A DNA stretch of 9,058 nucleotides. Origin: CAZWZG01 sp964638245. Lineage in GTDB: Bacteria > Pseudomonadota > Alphaproteobacteria > Rhodobacterales > Rhodobacteraceae. A model generated the notes under the pieces. It ran no database searches and was not told where the DNA came from. It saw only the letters and a list, made by a program, of their open reading frames with translations. Made by a program: the position numbers and the translations under genes. Of this stretch, positions 4,463 to 9,058 are shown one piece after another (within the stretch, counting starts at the first letter, position 1; every line of letters starts with the position of its first letter). The stretch spans positions 1 to 9,058 of the forward strand of contig CAZWZG010000125.1 of assembly GCA_964638245.1 (NCBI GenBank), given 5' to 3'.

Positions 4463-6271
4463 GTGGTGCGGGGCGTAATATTCAGATTTGGACACATCGT
4501 TGGAGCAGGTTTAATCGCGCTTGCGGTGTCTGGCGGTCCCGTCCAAGCCATCGAACGCTTTTCTTTTAACGTTATTGACACGTCTGACCCGGTCGAACGC
4601 GCTGTGCGTGCAGCGTCCCTCCTTTTTGCAGCCAACGAAGCGGGCACGACGAGTACCCAGGAGATCTTTGCAGCCGCGCGCGCAGATTATGAGCGAATTC
4701 TGGGAGTCCTCTATGGCAGAGCGCGCTATGGCGCGACAGTGTCGATTCAAATCGATGGCGTAGAAGCAGCAGATATTCCGCTTACAGAAGTCCCTGCGGT
4801 CATACGGTCGGTTGTTGTCCGCGTGGATCCCCGCAACGGCTACGTGTTCAACCGGGCGGACATTGGACCTTTGGCGCCTGGTGACACGCCTTCTGAACGC
4901 TACGCCGTGGGTCAGATTGCAGAGACCGGTGAGATCGCAAATGCGCGATCACAGGCGCTTGAAAGCTGGTTTGCCGCCGGTCGCGCGCTTGCGGAAACAG
5001 CGTCCGAACGATTCGTTGCGGACCACGCGGCTGAGACGCTTGATGCGCGGATCAGGATTGCTCCGGGTCCGGTTACGCGATTTGGCGATGTGCGCGTGGT
5101 GGGTACATCTTCGGTAAGAGAGCAACGCATTCTCGAGATTGCAGGCTTTCCCACCGGTGAAATCATAACGCCGCAGGAACGAGCGAAAGTGACTGATCGG
5201 CTGCGCCGAATCGGGACATTCAGTTCAGTGTTGCTAACACAGCGCGAGACCCTCGGACCGGGCAATACACTGGACTACGATCTTGAGGTTGTTGACCAGC
5301 AGCCACGCCGACTTGGCTTTGGCGCTGAACTAAGTTCGACCGATGGCGTGTCGCTGTCGGCGCTGTGGATGCATCGAAATATCTTTGGCGGTGCCGAGAC
5401 GTTTCGGATTGAAGGCGAGATAGACGGTATCAGTGGCAGTACGGGCGGCGCGGATTACGCGCTTGGCGCGCGTGTGACGCGGCCCGCGACAGTGAATGCA
5501 GATACCGATGCCTTCGCGTTCGTGAATACGAATTTTGATCAGGAGCCCGACTACGAAGCAAGGACGCTTTCCTTTGGCGTCGGAACCACCCGGAGGTTTT
5601 CCGAGGTATTGACGGGGGAAGCGGCGGTTCGCTTCGTGGCGTCTGAGGAAGAGGATGCGCTGGGCGAAAGATCCTTTCGGTTCATAGGGTTGCCCATCAC
5701 CGCAACATGGGAGCGGCGGGACGACATTTTGGACCCAACGCGGGGGCGTTTCACCGAGATCGAGGTGGAGCCCTATCTCGGGCTGAACGGAACCACGAGC
5801 GGGATCCGTCTTCAAACGGATCGAAGACTCTACTTTCCATTGGGCGATAGGATCGTGCTGGCAGGGCGGCTGCAGACGGCTTCGGTTTTTGGGCCCTCCC
5901 TGACTGAAACACCAAATGATTTCCGCACCTATTCTGGGGGCGGCGGCACGGTGCGGGGGCAGAATTACCAGTCGCTTGGTGTCGATCTGGGCGGTGGTGT
6001 GGAAACAGGGGGCAAGAGCTTTGCGGCGATCTCGGTCGAGGCGCGTGCCCAATTGCGTGGCCCGATCTCGGTCGTCGGATTTTTCGATGTGGGATATGTC
6101 AGCGAGGACAGCCTTTTCGCCGGGACCGGAGAGATGCATTCAGGCGCGGGGATCGGGGTCCGCTATGCCACGGGGATTGGCCCTATACGGCTGGACCTTG
6201 CCGTGCCGGTTGAGAAGCCGACCCCGGCTGATGACTTCTATCTCTATATCGGCATTGGGCAGGCGTTCTGA
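4463..6271 (+). CDS. tamA: TamA, Omp85-family outer membrane translocation/assembly module subunit
   Basis: TamA is an outer-membrane barrel of the BamA/Omp85 superfamily that works with TamB in inserting certain outer-membrane proteins and in envelope maintenance. The 602 residues (E. coli TamA is slightly shorter) show a signal peptide (hydrophobic VGAGLIALAVSGG, likely cut after PVQA at residue 29) and a POTRA-rich periplasmic region to about 277. Its clearest POTRA is the last, about 205-277 (FGDVRVVGTSSVRE). A beta-barrel runs from about 280 to the terminal Phe602. Barrel hallmarks are DPTRGRF (424-430), the conserved VRG of loop 6 (497-499) followed by QNYQSLG, and IGPIRLDLAVP (572-582). 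The start is a GTG at 4463: a TAG lies directly upstream in frame, and AGGA sits six bases before it. A second GTG at 4466 is equally possible. tamB follows with a one-base overlap, so the two are translationally coupled. Confidence 0.95.
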   Translation: MVRGVIFRFGHIVGAGLIALAVSGGPVQAIERFSFNVIDTSDPVERAVRAASLLFAANEAGTTSTQEIFAAARADYERILGVLYGRARYGATVSIQIDGVEAADIPLTEVPAVIRSVVVRVDPRNGYVFNRADIGPLAPGDTPSERYAVGQIAETGEIANARSQALESWFAAGRALAETASERFVADHAAETLDARIRIAPGPVTRFGDVRVVGTSSVREQRILEIAGFPTGEIITPQERAKVTDRLRRIGTFSSVLLTQRETLGPGNTLDYDLEVVDQQPRRLGFGAELSSTDGVSLSALWMHRNIFGGAETFRIEGEIDGISGSTGGADYALGARVTRPATVNADTDAFAFVNTNFDQEPDYEARTLSFGVGTTRRFSEVLTGEAAVRFVASEEEDALGERSFRFIGLPITATWERRDDILDPTRGRFTEIEVEPYLGLNGTTSGIRLQTDRRLYFPLGDRIVLAGRLQTASVFGPSLTETPNDFRTYSGGGGTVRGQNYQSLGVDLGGGVETGGKSFAAISVEARAQLRGPISVVGFFDVGYVSEDSLFAGTGEMHSGAGIGVRYATGIGPIRLDLAVPVEKPTPADDFYLYIGIGQAF

Positions 6272-9058
6272 TGCGGGTGCTTCTTTCCTTACTCTTCGTG
6301 TTTTTCGCCTCGATCCTGTGGGCGCAGGATGAGGGTTCTCGTGTCGAGCGGTTGCTGGAAAGCCAGCTGTCGGGGGATGACCGTGTCGTTGAAATCGAAG
6401 GGTTCGAGGGCGTTCTGACCGGTCAGGCGTCGTTGGATGTCTTGACGATTGCGGATGCGGACGGGGTCTGGTTGCGCATCGAGGATGCGGTGTTGGATTG
6501 GAACCGCGCGGCGCTTTTGCGCGGGCGGCTGGCCGTGACCGAGTTGTCGGCGGCACGGATCGCGTTCCCGCGGTTACCTTTGCCTGCCGAAGAAGTGCCG
6601 GATGTCGAGGCGTCGGGCACGGGCCTCCCTGAATTACCGGTTGCGATCCGCATTGATCGGATCGCGGTCGAGCGGGCCGAGCTTGGCGCGCCTCTGATAG
6701 GCGTTGCGGCGGTCGTTGATTTCGAAGGCAGCCTGTCGCTGGAAGACGGCGAGGGCGCGGCGGATATCACGGCCAACCGGCTTGACGGCCCACGCGGGGC
6801 GTTCGTGTTGCAGGCGGGGTATTCCAATGCCACGCGCGAACTGGATCTGAACCTGACGCTTGATGAAGACGAAGGTGGTTTGGCTGCCGAATTGATCAAC
6901 CTGCCTGGCCGCCCCTCGGTTGGTCTGTCGTTGACCGGGGGTGGCGCGTTGGACGCGTTGGCGCTGGACTTTTCGTTGGCCACGGGCGGGATTGAGCGCC
7001 TGACGGGCCAAGCGCGCACGCGCACGGCAGGTGGTGACGCGCCGGTGGCATTCGCGGTTGATCTTGGCGGTGATGCGGCCGTGCTTTTTGCGCCCGAGTA
7101 TCAGGATTTCCTTGGATCGGACCTTGCTCTGTCCGCGTCTGGCACACGCGGCGCTGACGGTGCGCTTAGTCTTGATGCGCTGTCTCTGGATGCGCAGTCC
7201 CTTCGGCTGACCGGATCGGGCGCGATCGGGTCTGACGGTGCGCCGGAGCGGTTTGCCTTGGAAGGTGATCTGGCTTCGGGCGACGAAACGCCCGTTCGCC
7301 TGCCCGTCGCCGGGGCCGAAATCACGGTGGCGCGCGCGACCCTTGCGCTGGATTTCGATGCGGTTGTCGGGCCGGACTGGTCGGGGACGATCCGGGCGAA
7401 CGATGTCTTGGTTGATGATCTGGGGCTGGGTCGTCTGGTGCTGACCGGGGACGGGCGCATCGAAGAGGGTGCGGTGACAGCCGCGCTTGAATTGACAGCC
7501 GACGACATTGTGCCGCCCGTTCCCGAATTGTCGGAGGCGTTTGGCGAGACGGTCGTGGCGCGTACCCTGATCACCAGTCGTACCGGTGAGCCGCTGCGCC
7601 TGACCGACCTTGAAGTCACGGCCCAAACGCTTGCCGCCTCCGGGGCTGCGACATTCGATTTTGCGGATCGCGATCTGGAGATTGATGCGCGTCTGGCTGT
7701 CGATGCCAGCGACCTGCGCGCTTTCGCGGCACTTGCCGGTCAGCCGTTGGCGGGTCAGGCGAACCTTGAGGTCACCGCATCGGGCCGCTTGGTTGGCGGC
7801 ACGCTTGATCTGACGGCCACGGGCCAGACCCGCGATCTTGAGACGGGGATCGCGCAGCTTGATCCGTACCTGATCGGTGTGACGGATCTGGATGCCGACA
7901 TCAGCCGGGGCGTGAACGGGATTAGTGTGAACCGCCTTGTTGTCCGCAATGAACAGGCCGAGATTTTGGCCGAAGGCAACGCTGCTTCCGACGAGGGCGG
8001 ATTTGAAGCGACCGCGCAACTCAACAGCATCACACCCATTCTGCCCGACGCCGAAGGTCCGGCGACTTTGGCGCTGGAAGCGACCGGGAGTGCGGCGAAC
8101 TGGACCTTTGAACTGCAGGTAGATGCGGCGGGCGCAGAAGTCATCATGGACGGCGACGCGGTTCTCGGCGCGACCCCTTCTGGGGACGTGACCCTTCGCA
8201 TGCGGGCCCCCGACCTTGCGCGCTTTGCCGGGATTGCCGAGCGTCCCTTGTCCGGCTCTTTTGAAGCGATTGCGCAAATTGCCGGTGTCCTGAACCCCGA
8301 AACCCCTTTGGACAGTCTTGGAACCATCGCCGTGAGCGGCATTTTTCGGGACGTCACCACAGGCATCAGCGAAGTCGATGCCTATGTGAACGGGCAAACG
8401 GTGCTCGATTTCAAAGTCGAGCAATCTCAGGACGGGATCACGCTTGACCGGATTTGGGTGAACAACCCTGCCGCGCGTCTTGAGGGGCGCGGGGCGCTGC
8501 GCGGGCAGGACGGGTCGGTGTTGCTTGTTGCGGTGCTTGAGGACGTTTCGCCCCTTTTGGCCGATCTGTCGGGACGGGCGGCGTTGAAGCTTGAAGGTGT
8601 TGGCGTCTCCGGGCTTTGGGGTTTTTCGCTCGATGGATCGCTCGACGACGCAGCGCTTACGGCACAAGGCAAAGTGCGGCCTTTTGATGAGGACCCGTCC
8701 GGGGATGTGGTTTTTGAACTGGACGCGCAAGACATAAGCCGGTTTGCAGGGATCGCAGACCGGCCATTGGCGGGTGCGGTAGACTTAGAAGGGCGTGCGG
8801 AAGGGGTGTTTCGCTCTGATGCACCGCTTGAAAGCACCGGCTCACTTGATGTGAGCGGGACGGCGACGGACTTGGCCACAGGTGTTGCGCAGGTTGATCC
8901 CTATTTCGTCGGTGAGATGAACCTTGAGGTGTCCGGATCGCGCACTGCAGACGGCCTTCTCGTGGAGGCTCTCCGGCTTCGAAGCGACGCGGCCGAGGTG
9001 GACGCTTCCGGTCGTTGGGATGGTGAAAATGGCGCGGGCCGCGCGGTGGTTTCGCTCG
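6271..9058 (+). CDS. tamB: TamB, translocation/assembly module inner component, C-terminus beyond window
   Basis: TamB is a long AsmA-like protein, a hydrophobic-groove beta structure that spans the periplasm from the inner membrane to TamA. The frame is open for 929 residues to the window end, so the C-terminal TamB (DUF490) domain that contacts TamA is missing here. The ATG overlaps the tamA stop (TGATG). Residues 2-18 are a hydrophobic N-terminal segment (RVLLSLLFVFFASILWA), which could be a membrane anchor or a signal peptide cut before QDE. A motif near 75-97 (LDWNRAALLRGRLAVTELS) is typical of alphaproteobacterial TamB N-termini. The rest is short alternating strands rich in D, G, L and A, as expected for the beta-taco fold. 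From about residue 406 the sequence is built of repeated modules of roughly 172 residues. No frameshift or stop was found in the reading frame. Confidence 0.93.
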   Translation, partial: MRVLLSLLFVFFASILWAQDEGSRVERLLESQLSGDDRVVEIEGFEGVLTGQASLDVLTIADADGVWLRIEDAVLDWNRAALLRGRLAVTELSAARIAFPRLPLPAEEVPDVEASGTGLPELPVAIRIDRIAVERAELGAPLIGVAAVVDFEGSLSLEDGEGAADITANRLDGPRGAFVLQAGYSNATRELDLNLTLDEDEGGLAAELINLPGRPSVGLSLTGGGALDALALDFSLATGGIERLTGQARTRTAGGDAPVAFAVDLGGDAAVLFAPEYQDFLGSDLALSASGTRGADGALSLDALSLDAQSLRLTGSGAIGSDGAPERFALEGDLASGDETPVRLPVAGAEITVARATLALDFDAVVGPDWSGTIRANDVLVDDLGLGRLVLTGDGRIEEGAVTAALELTADDIVPPVPELSEAFGETVVARTLITSRTGEPLRLTDLEVTAQTLAASGAATFDFADRDLEIDARLAVDASDLRAFAALAGQPLAGQANLEVTASGRLVGGTLDLTATGQTRDLETGIAQLDPYLIGVTDLDADISRGVNGISVNRLVVRNEQAEILAEGNAASDEGGFEATAQLNSITPILPDAEGPATLALEATGSAANWTFELQVDAAGAEVIMDGDAVLGATPSGDVTLRMRAPDLARFAGIAERPLSGSFEAIAQIAGVLNPETPLDSLGTIAVSGIFRDVTTGISEVDAYVNGQTVLDFKVEQSQDGITLDRIWVNNPAARLEGRGALRGQDGSVLLVAVLEDVSPLLADLSGRAALKLEGVGVSGLWGFSLDGSLDDAALTAQGKVRPFDEDPSGDVVFELDAQDISRFAGIADRPLAGAVDLEGRAEGVFRSDAPLESTGSLDVSGTATDLATGVAQVDPYFVGEMNLEVSGSRTADGLLVEALRLRSDAAEVDASGRWDGENGAGRAVVSL
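7486..9051 (+). repeat. Three diverged tandem modules inside tamB (about 178, 172 and 172 codons)
   Basis: Protein-level repeats begin at 7486, 8020 and 8536. Each contains a D-[LI]-x-x-F-A segment followed by a [QR]-P-L-[AS]-G pentamer (QPLAG near residue 491, RPLSG near 658, RPLAG near 831), then T-G-[IV]-[AS]-[QE]-[LV]-D-[PA]-Y (for example TGIAQLDPY, TGVAQVDPY). The D-L/I positions are at residues 481, 648 and 821, so the period is 167-173. Copies 2 and 3 align best. DNA identity is low, so the duplication is old. A further copy may follow beyond the window. Confidence 0.7.

Noticed and set aside
5330..6139. 269-codon minus-strand frame inside tamA
   Set aside because: It overlaps the conserved TamA barrel, and the translation has no recognisable domain.
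6634..8730. 698-codon open frame on the minus strand opposite tamB
   Set aside because: It is antisense to a continuous TamB frame. The product is Arg/Gln/Gly-rich low-complexity sequence typical of shadow frames in GC-rich genes, with no domain.

Overview
The window reads as chromosomal DNA of an alphaproteobacterium, most likely a marine Rhodobacteraceae (Roseobacter-group) member. The support is the high GC content, an isopropylmalate dehydratase small subunit next to a DUF2061 membrane protein, a VPLPA-type C-terminal sorting signal, and a TamA-TamB pair with Rhodobacterales-style sequence. No tRNA, rRNA, insertion sequence, CRISPR array or phage gene was seen.

Layout. Positions 1-262 (minus) hold the N-terminal part of leuD, cut by the window edge. 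Upstream of it, at 323-529 (minus), is a 68-residue DUF2061 membrane protein, probably in the same transcript. A 118-bp divergent region (530-647), crowded with GCAAATT-type inverted repeats, separates it from an XRE-type regulator at 648-1499 (plus). Two stacked hairpins (1519-1578) close the convergent gap to a secreted VPLPA-CTERM protein (about 1592-2443, minus). A 398-bp non-coding stretch (2444-2841) follows. It holds a strong nested hairpin (2551-2615), an AT-rich palindrome that reuses the GCAAATT half-site (2722-2753), and the leuC terminator. leuC is complete at 2842-4248 (minus), preceded by a candidate 28-codon leader ORF (4297-4383). Diverging from it are tamA (4463-6271) and tamB (from 6271, overlapping by one base and running off the window end).

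How they fit together. LeuC and LeuD form the heterodimeric isopropylmalate isomerase of leucine synthesis, but here their genes are about 2.6 kb apart, with a regulator, a small membrane protein and an exported protein between them. TamA (outer-membrane Omp85 barrel) and TamB (AsmA-like bridge across the periplasm) form the translocation and assembly module of the cell envelope.

Most genes are ordinary. The parts worth a second look lie between them: the repeated GCAAATT sites around the regulator and downstream of leuC, the possible leaderless leader ORF before leuC, the structured element before the VPLPA gene, and the roughly 172-residue tandem modules inside TamB.
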